From assembly GCA_903921665.1 (NCBI GenBank), contig CAIXQT010000312.1:1-12917 (forward strand): a stretch of 12,917 nucleotides of DNA. Reading direction: 5' to 3'. The notes below the pieces were generated by a model. The model worked only from the letters and a program-made list of their open reading frames with translations. It made no database searches and was not told the origin of the DNA. This stretch comes from an uncultured Opitutia bacterium (GTDB taxonomy: Bacteria > Verrucomicrobiota > Verrucomicrobiia > Opitutales > UBA953). A program made the translations under genes and the position numbers. This document shows positions 1 through 5,381 of the stretch, piece after piece. The stretch's first letter is position 1, and every line of letters begins with the position of its first letter.

Positions 1-172
1 CCCGAACCTGCTCACGAACTACTTCGTCTGGTTCCCCGGCACGCTGATCTTCTACAGCATGCCGACCGACCTTCAGCTGGTGGTGGCCAATTGCATCGGC
101 TGCTTCTGGGCCCTGATGTGCGCCCGGATCGCGGCCCATTCTGGCGTCCCGACCTCGGATATCCACGCCTGA
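1..172 (+). CDS. C-terminal end of a membrane protein, Mpv17/PMP22-like (partial)
   Basis: The reading frame is open from base 2 to the TGA at 170-172 and gives 56 residues. The gene starts before the window. The visible part has two hydrophobic stretches, roughly residues 8-19 (YFVWFPGTLIFY) and 25-45 (LVVANCIGCFWALMCARIA), followed by a short polar tail ending SDIHA. The order N-x-F-x-W-x-P, then FYSMP, then a helix with V-x-N and a tryptophan resembles the last two helices of the eukaryotic peroxisomal and mitochondrial Mpv17/PMP22 family, which also occurs in some bacteria. This is recognition by eye from a fragment, so the family is uncertain and no function is proposed. The gene lies 66 bp upstream of priA on the same strand and could be read together with it. 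Confidence 0.5.
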   Translation, partial: PNLLTNYFVWFPGTLIFYSMPTDLQLVVANCIGCFWALMCARIAAHSGVPTSDIHA

Positions 173-215
173 GCGTAAAACAGGCGGTGTCGGCAACCCT
201 CGCTTGAATCCCCGC

Positions 216-229
216 CTCGCTTCGGCGAG
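216..229 (+). promoter_or_regulatory. UUCG-tetraloop hairpin just upstream of the priA start
   Basis: CTCGC (216-220), TTCG loop (221-224) and GCGAG (225-229) form a perfect 5-bp stem closed by the very stable C(UUCG)G tetraloop. It ends 9 nt before the GTG of priA, where a ribosome binding site would lie, and no purine-rich Shine-Dalgarno sequence is present. It could end the upstream transcript or limit priA translation. Its role is an inference. Confidence 0.4.
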
Positions 230-238
230 CCTCCCCCT

Positions 239-2497
239 GTGCCCGATCTCTTCGGAGAAATCGAACCCGGCGTCGCCGAGGTGGTCCCGTTTGACGGCGG
301 GGCCCGGGCCTACTCGTATTCGGTGCCGGCGGCCCTGAAGGAAACCCTGCAGGTCGGCCAGCTGGTCCGCGTCCCGCTTGGCGGACGTACGAGCATCGGC
401 GTGGTCTGGAAATACCCGGCCGAGCCGCCGCCTTCCGCCCGCCTCCGCAGCGTGATCTCGCTCGAGCATGAGCAGCCGGTGATGACGCCGGACTGTTGCA
501 AGCTGGCCGAATGGATGGCCAGCTACTACGGCTGCGGCCTGAACTCCGTCCTAGAGACGGTATTGCCCGCCGCGGTGCGCAAAGGCGTCCGGCCGGTGCT
601 GCGTCGTCTGCTGACGCTCATCGCTCCGCCCGAAGCCGAGGTCCTCGCGAAACTTCGCAAGAAAGCTCCGCGCCAGGCCCAGGTGATCGATTATCTCGCC
701 GGGCAGAAGGAGCCCGCCGATCGCGCCAAGATGGTCGAAGGCCTTGGCGTAGCCCAGCAGGCCGTCGACGCACTCATCAAGGCCGGCACGGTCAAGGAGG
801 ACGCCAGCGTGCTCTGGCGCGTCGCCTATAACGACCCATACGCCGAAGGGGAGACCATCGCCTCGGCCGGACATACCTTGAATCCCGAGCAGGTCGCCGC
901 GGTGACCTCCGTCACCCAGACGCTCGACTCGAAGGCCTTCCGGGCGCACCTCCTGCATGGCGTTACGGGCTCCGGTAAGACCGAGGTCTACGTCGCGCTG
1001 ATCCGTAAGGTCGTGGCCGAAGGCGGCTCGGCGATCTTCCTCGTCCCGGAAGTCGCCCTCACGCCCCAGACCGTCGGCCGGCTCCGTTCCCGACTCGCCG
1101 ACCTCGGCGCCAAGGTCGTCGTCTGGCATAGCCATCTTTCCGCCGGCGAGCGTTTTGACGCCTGGATGGCGATGTCGCTCGGGCAGGCGAGGGTGGTGGT
1201 CGGTGCCCGTTCGGCAGTCTTCGCCCCGCTGCCGAACCTGCGGCTGATCGTCGTCGACGAAGAGCACGAGCCTTCCTTCAAGCAGGGGGAGACGCCGATG
1301 TATCATGGGCGCGACGTCGCGGTGATGCGCGCCTCGATCCTCGGCGCGGCCTGCGTGCTGGGCTCCGCGACGCCCTCCTTGGAGACCTGGAAGAATGCGA
1401 CCGCCGGCCGCTATGCCTTGGATGTCATGGCGAAGCGCGTCGACGATCGCCCGATGCCGGCCTTCCGCATCGTGGACATGCGCCGGGAGGTCCTGCACTC
1501 CAAGGGTCAGCACATCCTGTCGCGCGAACTCACCGACGGCATCCGCGCCCGACTCGAACGTCGCGAGCAGACGATCCTTTTCCTTAACCGGCGCGGACAC
1601 TCGCGTTCGCTGGTCTGTCCGGACTGCGGCGAGGCCGTCCAGTGCAAGCGCTGCAGCGTCTCCCTGACGTTGCACCGCACCGACGACACCGCCCGCTGCC
1701 ACCTGTGCAACCACCAGGAGCGCGCCCCGGTGCTCTGCCCGAGCTGTCGCTCGCCCAAGGTCCGTTGGAAAGGTTACGGGACCCAGAAGGTCGAGGAGAC
1801 CATCGCCCAGCTCTTCCCGCGCGCCCGCGTGGCCCGCATCGACGCGGATACGATGGGCAAGAAGGACCTCTTCCGTAAGGTCCTTTCAGATTTCCGCGCC
1901 GGCAAATATGACATGCTCCTCGGCACGCAGATGATCGCCAAGGGGCTGGATTTCCCTCGCGTGACGCTGGTCGGCATCATCGACGCCGACCTTTCGCTGC
2001 AGCTGCCGGACTTCCGCGCCGCCGAACGTACCTTCCAGCTGCTCACCCAGGTCGCCGGCCGCGCCGGTCGCGGTGATCTCGAGGGCGTGGTGGTCGTACA
2101 GAGCTTCCAGCCGGCCTCCGATCCCATCCAGTTCGCCAAGCGGCTCGACTTCCATGGCTTCGCGGCCGCCGAGCTCGATAAGCGCGCCGAATTCGGCTAC
2201 CCGCCGGATCGCCACCTGATCCGCCATGTCTTCCGGGGCCGTAACGCCGAGAAGGTGAACTTCGTCGCCGACGCGTGGGTCAAGGAGCTCGAGCGCCTGC
2301 ATCCTGGGCTCTGCGAAATCCGTGGTCCGGCTCCTTGCCCGTTCGAGAAGGTGCAAGACCAGCATCGTGTGCATATCTGGTATCTCGTCAGCGGCGTGAA
2401 GTCGCTCCTGGCGGCGATCTTGCCCCTGCGGGCCAAGATCCTCGGCGACGACGAGGTCATCGACGTCATCGACGTCGACGCGCAGGATTGTGCGTGA
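239..2497 (+). CDS. priA: Primosomal protein N' (replication restart helicase PriA)
   Basis: PriA is a 3'-to-5' superfamily 2 DNA helicase that binds abandoned forks and D-loops and reloads the replisome. This 752-residue protein is full length (E. coli PriA has 732). The 3'-DNA-binding domain covers about residues 10-110. Walker A is GVTGSGKT at 241-248, the DEEH box is 340-343 and GSATPS is at 375-380. The zinc-binding insertion has eight cysteines at 460, 463, 469, 472, 487, 490, 500 and 503, with the same spacing as I recall for E. coli PriA. The C-terminal helicase motifs are GTQMIAKGLDFP (562-573) and QVAGRAGRG (604-612). The start is GTG at 239. No ATG lies further upstream in frame after the TAA at 176-178, and the next in-frame Met is too far inside the DNA-binding domain. 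The gene is convergent with corA. Confidence 0.97.
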   Translation: MPDLFGEIEPGVAEVVPFDGGARAYSYSVPAALKETLQVGQLVRVPLGGRTSIGVVWKYPAEPPPSARLRSVISLEHEQPVMTPDCCKLAEWMASYYGCGLNSVLETVLPAAVRKGVRPVLRRLLTLIAPPEAEVLAKLRKKAPRQAQVIDYLAGQKEPADRAKMVEGLGVAQQAVDALIKAGTVKEDASVLWRVAYNDPYAEGETIASAGHTLNPEQVAAVTSVTQTLDSKAFRAHLLHGVTGSGKTEVYVALIRKVVAEGGSAIFLVPEVALTPQTVGRLRSRLADLGAKVVVWHSHLSAGERFDAWMAMSLGQARVVVGARSAVFAPLPNLRLIVVDEEHEPSFKQGETPMYHGRDVAVMRASILGAACVLGSATPSLETWKNATAGRYALDVMAKRVDDRPMPAFRIVDMRREVLHSKGQHILSRELTDGIRARLERREQTILFLNRRGHSRSLVCPDCGEAVQCKRCSVSLTLHRTDDTARCHLCNHQERAPVLCPSCRSPKVRWKGYGTQKVEETIAQLFPRARVARIDADTMGKKDLFRKVLSDFRAGKYDMLLGTQMIAKGLDFPRVTLVGIIDADLSLQLPDFRAAERTFQLLTQVAGRAGRGDLEGVVVVQSFQPASDPIQFAKRLDFHGFAAAELDKRAEFGYPPDRHLIRHVFRGRNAEKVNFVADAWVKELERLHPGLCEIRGPAPCPFEKVQDQHRVHIWYLVSGVKSLLAAILPLRAKILGDDEVIDVIDVDAQDCA

Positions 2498-2509
2498 GCA
2501 CGCTGAACT

Positions 2510-2639
2510 GAGGACTGAATGGAGGACAGCGTGGAGGTCTGAATGGAGGTCTGAATTGATAAAGTCATAGACAAGACAGCCTGCGGAGCCTTTCTGCCTC
2601 TACCTCAATTCAGCGATCAATGCAGTCCTCTGCGCTGTC
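2510..2639. repeat. Degenerate 12-bp tandem repeat in two inverted arms (priA/corA gap)
   Basis: Four consecutive units in exact 12-bp register run from 2510 to 2557: GAGGACTGAATG, GAGGACAGCGTG, GAGGTCTGAATG and GAGGTCTGAATT. Two more units lie in inverted orientation at 2607-2630. Bases 2525-2559 pair with 2605-2639 at about 27 of 35 positions, giving a long imperfect stem with a 45-nt loop. It fills the space between the convergent 3' ends of priA and corA, so it could end transcription from both sides. The same unit recurs in three other gaps of this window. Confidence 0.7.
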
Positions 2640-2652
2640 GGCGCTTCGCGCC
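2640..2652 (-). terminator. Compact hairpin directly after the corA stop
   Basis: GGCGC (2640-2644), TTC and GCGCC (2648-2652) form a perfect 5-bp stem with a 3-nt loop, starting one base after the corA stop codon in the direction of corA transcription. No U-tract follows, so it is not a classic intrinsic terminator. It may protect the 3' end or act with the 12-bp repeat stem beyond it. Confidence 0.35.
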
Positions 2653-2653
2653 C

Positions 2654-3847
2654 TCAGAACCACCGCTTACGCTTCATCCAGAGGATGATGCCGGTCGCGA
2701 GGGCGCCCATCGAGCCGAGGGCCAGGAAGTAGCCGTATTTCTCGCCCCACGGCGTATGGATCTCCGGCATGAAGTGGAAGTTCATGCCCCAGAGGCCTAC
2801 CAAGAAGGTCAGCGGGATGAAGACCGAGCTCATCACCGTCAGCACGCGGATGACTTCGTTGGTCTTCCGTTCCTGCTGGGTGTGGTGGTACTCCTGCAGG
2901 TCCTGCAGGATCATGCGGGCATGCTCGATCCGGTCGGCCGCGCGGATGGCGTGGTCGTAAAGGTCGCGGAGGAACATGTCCAAGGAGGTCGGCAGCAGGG
3001 GGTGTTCGTAGTGTTCGAGGACGCTGACCATGTCCTTGAGCGGCTGAGCCAGACGGCTGAGGCGCACGACGATACGCTTGAGGCGGTAGACCTCGTTGAG
3101 GTCCCAGTCGTCGGTGCCTTTCAGGATGGAGTCTTCGAGTTCGGTGGTCGCATCCTCGATCTCTTCGGTCTGGTAGAGCAGTCGGTCGACCAGCGTGTCC
3201 AGGAGCGAGTAGACCAGGTAGCCGGCATGCCATTTGCGGATGTTGCCCTTGTTGTCCGCGATGCGCCTCTCGATGGCCTCGAAGACCTTCTCGTCGTTTT
3301 CGTGGAAGGAGATCACCCAGTTCTGGGCGGCCACGATGGAGATCTGCTGACCGCGCGGGGTGTCTTCTTCGACGCCGATGCGGACGGCACGGGCGATGGC
3401 CAGAAGCTTGTCGCCGTGCTCTTCGAACTTCGGGCGCGAGGTGGCCGTCAGGATGTCTTCCTGGGCCAGCATTGGGATATCGAAGAAGGCCCCGACGATA
3501 TGGACGATCTGGGGGTCGGTGATGCCGAGGACCTGGATCCAGACCATGCCTGGCTTGCCGGCGTGGCGGCCGACGGAATCCAGGTCGGAGAACTCGTCCA
3601 CCTTGCAGCTGTTCTCGTCGTAGGAAATGACCCGGAACTTGGTCGGGGCGGTCGATTCGAAGGGTGAGGCGGCCGGAAGCTGGCCCGGGGCGCGGCCGAT
3701 TTCAGTGTCTTCGTAGGCGGCTTCGCCGGGCAAGGGGGCGGCATCGGCCTTGAGGCCGAGGCGCGAGCGCAGGTCGTTCATGCGTCGTTCCAAGAACGAT
3801 CGCGCCCGGGCTACTTCTTGCTGACGCCTTTGCTGATGCCGGCTCAT
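2654..3847 (-). CDS. corA: CorA-family magnesium/cobalt transporter
   Basis: CorA is a homopentameric inner-membrane channel that admits Mg2+ and gates on bound intracellular Mg2+. The protein has 397 residues. A basic, Gln/Arg-rich N-terminus (1-30) is followed by a variable linker to about 70, the cytoplasmic alpha/beta domain to about 215, and a long charged helix from about 215 to 330. Two transmembrane helices lie at about 334-353 and 371-390. The signature GMN is at 354-356, at the end of the first helix, with an acidic loop (MPEIHTPWGEK) and a basic KRKRWF tail. The N-terminal extension of about 60 residues is longer than in short CorA proteins. A TTGACA -35 and a -10-like GATGAT lie immediately upstream of the ATG, so the mRNA may be leaderless. 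Mg2+ rather than another divalent ion is inferred from the family. Confidence 0.95.
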   Translation of the reverse strand: MSRHQQRRQQEVARARSFLERRMNDLRSRLGLKADAAPLPGEAAYEDTEIGRAPGQLPAASPFESTAPTKFRVISYDENSCKVDEFSDLDSVGRHAGKPGMVWIQVLGITDPQIVHIVGAFFDIPMLAQEDILTATSRPKFEEHGDKLLAIARAVRIGVEEDTPRGQQISIVAAQNWVISFHENDEKVFEAIERRIADNKGNIRKWHAGYLVYSLLDTLVDRLLYQTEEIEDATTELEDSILKGTDDWDLNEVYRLKRIVVRLSRLAQPLKDMVSVLEHYEHPLLPTSLDMFLRDLYDHAIRAADRIEHARMILQDLQEYHHTQQERKTNEVIRVLTVMSSVFIPLTFLVGLWGMNFHFMPEIHTPWGEKYGYFLALGSMGALATGIILWMKRKRWF

Positions 3848-3853
3848 GCCGCC

Positions 3854-3881
3854 ATCATCCGAAGGCCCGGCTCATTGTCAA
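3854..3881 (-). promoter_or_regulatory. Putative corA promoter, placed for leaderless transcription
   Basis: On the minus strand a perfect TTGACA (3881-3876) is followed after 16 bp by GATGAT (3859-3854), then six bases, then the corA ATG (3847-3845). Transcription starting about 7 bases after the -10 would begin at the start codon. No Shine-Dalgarno sequence is present. The -10 matches consensus at four of six positions. Confidence 0.5.
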
Positions 3882-3930
3882 CGGGTTCGGCGGGGTCGTC
3901 ACCCCTTCGTCACGGAGCCCCCCCTCGGGC

Positions 3931-4284
3931 TCAGGCCTTCCGCTGGCCCTTGGCGTTACGTCGGCCGTTTTTGCCGATACCCATGGCGACGAGTTTGCCC
4001 TGATTCACCTTCTGAAAGAGGTTGTTCGAGTTGGTCACGCCGAGGCAGTAGAGCACCGCGGCCACGTCCTCGGCCTTGTCCTTGTGCACGAGGCCGGCGT
4101 TGGCCAGCCAGGTCGCCAACGCGTGGTGGAAGTTGGGCGGGCTGATGTCCAGGTTCTCGCCGCCGTAGCGGAGCCACAGCTCGGCGCGATCCTTCATCGT
4201 GCAGTTGCCGCGCTTCTCCTGACGCTCATGGAGATGGGAGAGAAGTTCGGAGAGATTGTCAGGAAGTTTCGAGGACTCGGACAT
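3931..4284 (-). CDS. Small conserved-looking hypothetical protein, 117 aa
   Basis: I do not recognise this family. The protein is soluble, with a predicted helical N-terminal half (LPDNLSELLSHLHERQEKRG, 7-26). A central region follows, with a tryptophan-tyrosine pair (LWLRYGGENL) and a region rich in Leu and Ala (HHALATWLANAGLVHKDKAE, about 53-72). It ends in a strongly basic tail, GIGKNGRRNAKGQRKA. The basic tail would suit nucleic acid or ribosome binding, but that is a guess. There is no signal peptide or membrane segment. Codon use is GC-rich like its neighbours, which supports a real gene. The ATG at 4284 has no Shine-Dalgarno sequence. It lies 83 bp upstream of corA on the same strand, but corA appears to have its own promoter. 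The 189 bp between it and the tRNA gene include an AT-rich stretch (4365-4440). Confidence 0.75.
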   Translation of the reverse strand: MSESSKLPDNLSELLSHLHERQEKRGNCTMKDRAELWLRYGGENLDISPPNFHHALATWLANAGLVHKDKAEDVAAVLYCLGVTNSNNLFQKVNQGKLVAMGIGKNGRRNAKGQRKA

Positions 4285-4473
4285 CTGAGGCGGAAGGTAG
4301 GCGTGGAAAGGGAGGGGAAGCGACGGGCGACGCCCCGCAGGGCGGCGTCATCGAGGAGGCTCAGGAATAATTAAGCGACAGTTTGCTGGGAACACCTAAT
4401 TACAATCTGACCTCTAATATTATAAACTAATAGAAAACGGTGCGGCGTGTCATCGCGGCGGAGGAATCCCGGG

Positions 4474-4550
4474 TGGTGGTCGCGACAGGACTTGAACCTG
4501 TGACTTCAGCAATGTGAATGCTGCGCTCTAACCAACTGAGCTACGCGACC
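4474..4550 (-). tRNA. tRNA-Val (anticodon CAC)
   Basis: Read on the minus strand, the 77 nt fold as a complete cloverleaf. The 7-bp acceptor stem is GGTCGCG with CGCGACC. The D-arm is GCTC/GAGC with loop AGTTGGTTA. The anticodon stem is CAGCA/TGCTG with loop TTCACAT, giving anticodon CAC, which reads GUG valine codons. The T-arm is ACAGG/CCTGT with loop TTCAAGT. The discriminator is A, and the 3' CCA is encoded in the DNA (4476-4474). It stands alone, with no other tRNA nearby. Confidence 0.97.
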
Positions 4551-4565
4551 GTGACCCGGGAAGTC

Positions 4566-4596
4566 ATCATATCCCTTCCGGTAGGGAGGCGGGCAA
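4566..4596 (-). promoter_or_regulatory. Putative tRNA-Val promoter
   Basis: On the minus strand, TTGCCC (4596-4591) and TATGAT (4571-4566) are separated by 19 bp, and the -10 ends 15 bp before the first base of the tRNA. That leaves a short leader for RNase P to remove. The spacer is longer than the usual 17 bp, so this is tentative. The -35 TTGCC is shared with the putative tgt and serB promoters. Confidence 0.4.
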
Positions 4597-4676
4597 GCCT
4601 GTTTTCCTCCCGGATAAGGGGCTTTGCCGGCGTGCCGGCTTGTCTTCGGGGGAGTTCGTCACAATCCTGTGCAAAG

Positions 4677-5045
4677 ATGGACATCACCGCACCTGCCACC
4701 GGTCCGCGCGTCGCCGACGAGCGCCTGATCCGCCTGACGGCTCCGGCGGGGGTGAAGGTGTCTTCTTTGGCCGCGCGCGAGGCTCAGGGGAGTTTCCTGC
4801 GGGTCGCGATCTCCGGCGGCGGCTGCAACGGGCTGTCCTACAAGATGCGTTTCGTCGGCGAGGCCAAGCCGGCCGACATCCTGGTCCGCTCGGAGGGAGT
4901 CGACGTCCTGGTCGACCCGAAATCCGCCCTCTACCTCCGCGGTACTCAGTTGGACTACTCCGACAAGATGATCGGCGGAGGCTTCAAGTTCTCCAACCCC
5001 AACGCCAAGGCCAGCTGTTCCTGCGGGGAGAGTTTCTCGCTTTGA
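4677..5045 (+). CDS. IscA/ErpA-type iron-sulfur cluster carrier (HesB family)
   Basis: A-type carriers receive Fe-S clusters from a scaffold and pass them to apo-enzymes in the cytoplasm. The protein has 122 residues. It has the family signature ISGGGCNGLSYKM (45-57) and the C-terminal CSCGESF (114-120), so the three cluster-binding cysteines are C50, C114 and C116, in the usual C-x63-C-x-C arrangement. The start is the ATG at 4677 (MDITAPATG). The frame is open further upstream, but that extension begins inside the tRNA-Val gene and is not credible. No isc, suf or nif genes are adjacent, so the subtype (IscA, SufA or ErpA) cannot be told from context and no symbol is given. The stop codon sits inside a perfect 12-bp hairpin (5036-5062). 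Confidence 0.92.
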   Translation: MDITAPATGPRVADERLIRLTAPAGVKVSSLAAREAQGSFLRVAISGGGCNGLSYKMRFVGEAKPADILVRSEGVDVLVDPKSALYLRGTQLDYSDKMIGGGFKFSNPNAKASCSCGESFSL

Positions 5046-5062
5046 CCGCAGGTCAAAGCGAG
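5036..5062 (+). terminator. Perfect 12-bp hairpin containing the iscA-like stop codon
   Basis: CTCGCTTTGACC (5036-5047), loop GCA and GGTCAAAGCGAG (5051-5062) form a perfect 12-bp stem. The TGA stop (5043-5045) lies in its 5' arm. Only a weak T-containing stretch (CTTTGTT, 5071-5077) follows. It probably ends or stabilises the transcript, and a terminating ribosome would have to melt the stem. Confidence 0.55.
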
Positions 5063-5078
5063 GGACAGGGCTTTGTTA

Positions 5079-5203
5079 GGTAGGGACGTGATTGTCATCA
5101 CGTCCGTTCGCGGACGGTGGGTAAGACTTTTCACTAACTGGCTAAGACCCGACGACTCCCTCTGGCGGGCTCGAACGGATACGATGGTAATGCACGCCTG
5201 CCT
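5079..5203 (+). repeat. 125-bp GGTAGGG palindromic element, copy A
   Basis: The left end (5079-5110) begins GGTAGGG, continues as a 9-bp hairpin (GGACGTGAT, loop TGTC, ATCACGTCC) and ends GTTCG. The right end (5172-5203) begins CGAACGG and is a decayed form of the matching hairpin. Copy B at 10472-10596, read in reverse complement, has the same 125-bp length. It is identical over the 32-bp left end except for one loop base, and shares the central ACTGGCTAAGA. No transposase gene or clear target duplication is seen. Confidence 0.75.
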
Positions 5204-5215
5204 CGTGTCCCTTCT

Positions 5216-5270
5216 GGTAGGGCTGACCACCCTTGGTCAGCCGCGGTTGAGCGAGGCGCTCAACCCTACC
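5216..5270 (+). repeat. 55-bp element folding as a perfect three-way junction
   Basis: GGTAG (5216-5220) pairs with CTACC (5266-5270). Inside are two perfect 9-bp hairpins. The first is GGCTGACCA (5221-5229), loop CCCT, TGGTCAGCC (5234-5242). The second is GGTTGAGCG (5245-5253), loop AGG, CGCTCAACC (5257-5265). It shares its GGTAGGG...CCCTACC borders and 9-bp stem length with the 125-bp elements but has no central domain. Confidence 0.75.
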
Positions 5271-5289
5271 TCGATGCAGAGATTCAAAC

Positions 5290-5371
5290 TCAAAGGGAGA
5301 CCGGAGACCGGATGATAGGCTGGGGTGATTATATGCCCTAGCAAACATCCCGGTTTCCGGTCTCCCTTTGA
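5290..5371. repeat. Inverted pair of CCGGTTTCCGGTCTCCCT repeats, possible tgt terminator
   Basis: Bases 5290-5314 and 5346-5371 are inverted copies of one sequence, with one mismatch and one extra C, separated by a 31-nt loop. The stem begins 10 bp after the tgt stop, so it could end the tgt transcript. A third copy is at 10428-10452. Each copy is built of sevens (CCGGTTT, CCGGTCT, CCCTTTG). Confidence 0.65.
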
Positions 5372-5381
5372 TTTCCTGCCT

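Larger units (their letters stand above)
5046..5381. other. 336-bp gene-free region made almost entirely of palindromic repeats
   Basis: Between the convergent iscA-like and tgt genes lie, in order, the 3' arm of the stop-codon hairpin, a 125-bp GGTAGGG element (5079-5203), a 55-bp three-way-junction element (5216-5270) and an inverted pair of CCGGT-rich repeats (5290-5371). The whole stretch can therefore form successive hairpins on either strand. I see no coding potential. Confidence 0.75.

Noticed and set aside
551..1714. Long open frame on the minus strand inside priA
   Set aside because: It is antisense to a complete priA with all helicase motifs. Long antisense frames are expected in GC-rich coding DNA, and the translation has no family features.
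2756..3667. Open frame on the plus strand across corA
   Set aside because: Antisense shadow of corA. The translation is low-complexity V/D/G-rich sequence.
3915..3935. GAGCCC...GGGCTC hairpin at the 3' end of the 117-aa gene
   Set aside because: Six-base-pair stem with a G-rich loop and no T-run, overlapping the stop codon. Too weak to call a terminator.
4419..4424. Perfect TATAAT on the minus strand upstream of the 117-aa gene
   Set aside because: It lies in an AT-rich stretch 135 bp from the start codon and no -35-like hexamer occurs at 15-19 bp, so I do not call it a promoter.
4626..4639. GCCGGC...GCCGGC palindrome between tRNA-Val and the iscA-like gene
   Set aside because: Only a 5-bp stem, expected often in GC-rich DNA, with no T-tract and no other copies noticed.
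4518..4676. N-terminal extension of the iscA-like gene
   Set aside because: It would start inside the tRNA-Val gene and add 53 residues unlike any A-type carrier. MDIT at 4677 gives the normal length.
5079..5203. Insertion sequence or MITE with target duplication
   Set aside because: Inverted ends are clear, but there is no transposase and no matching direct repeats flank either 125-bp copy. It is called a palindromic repeat element only.
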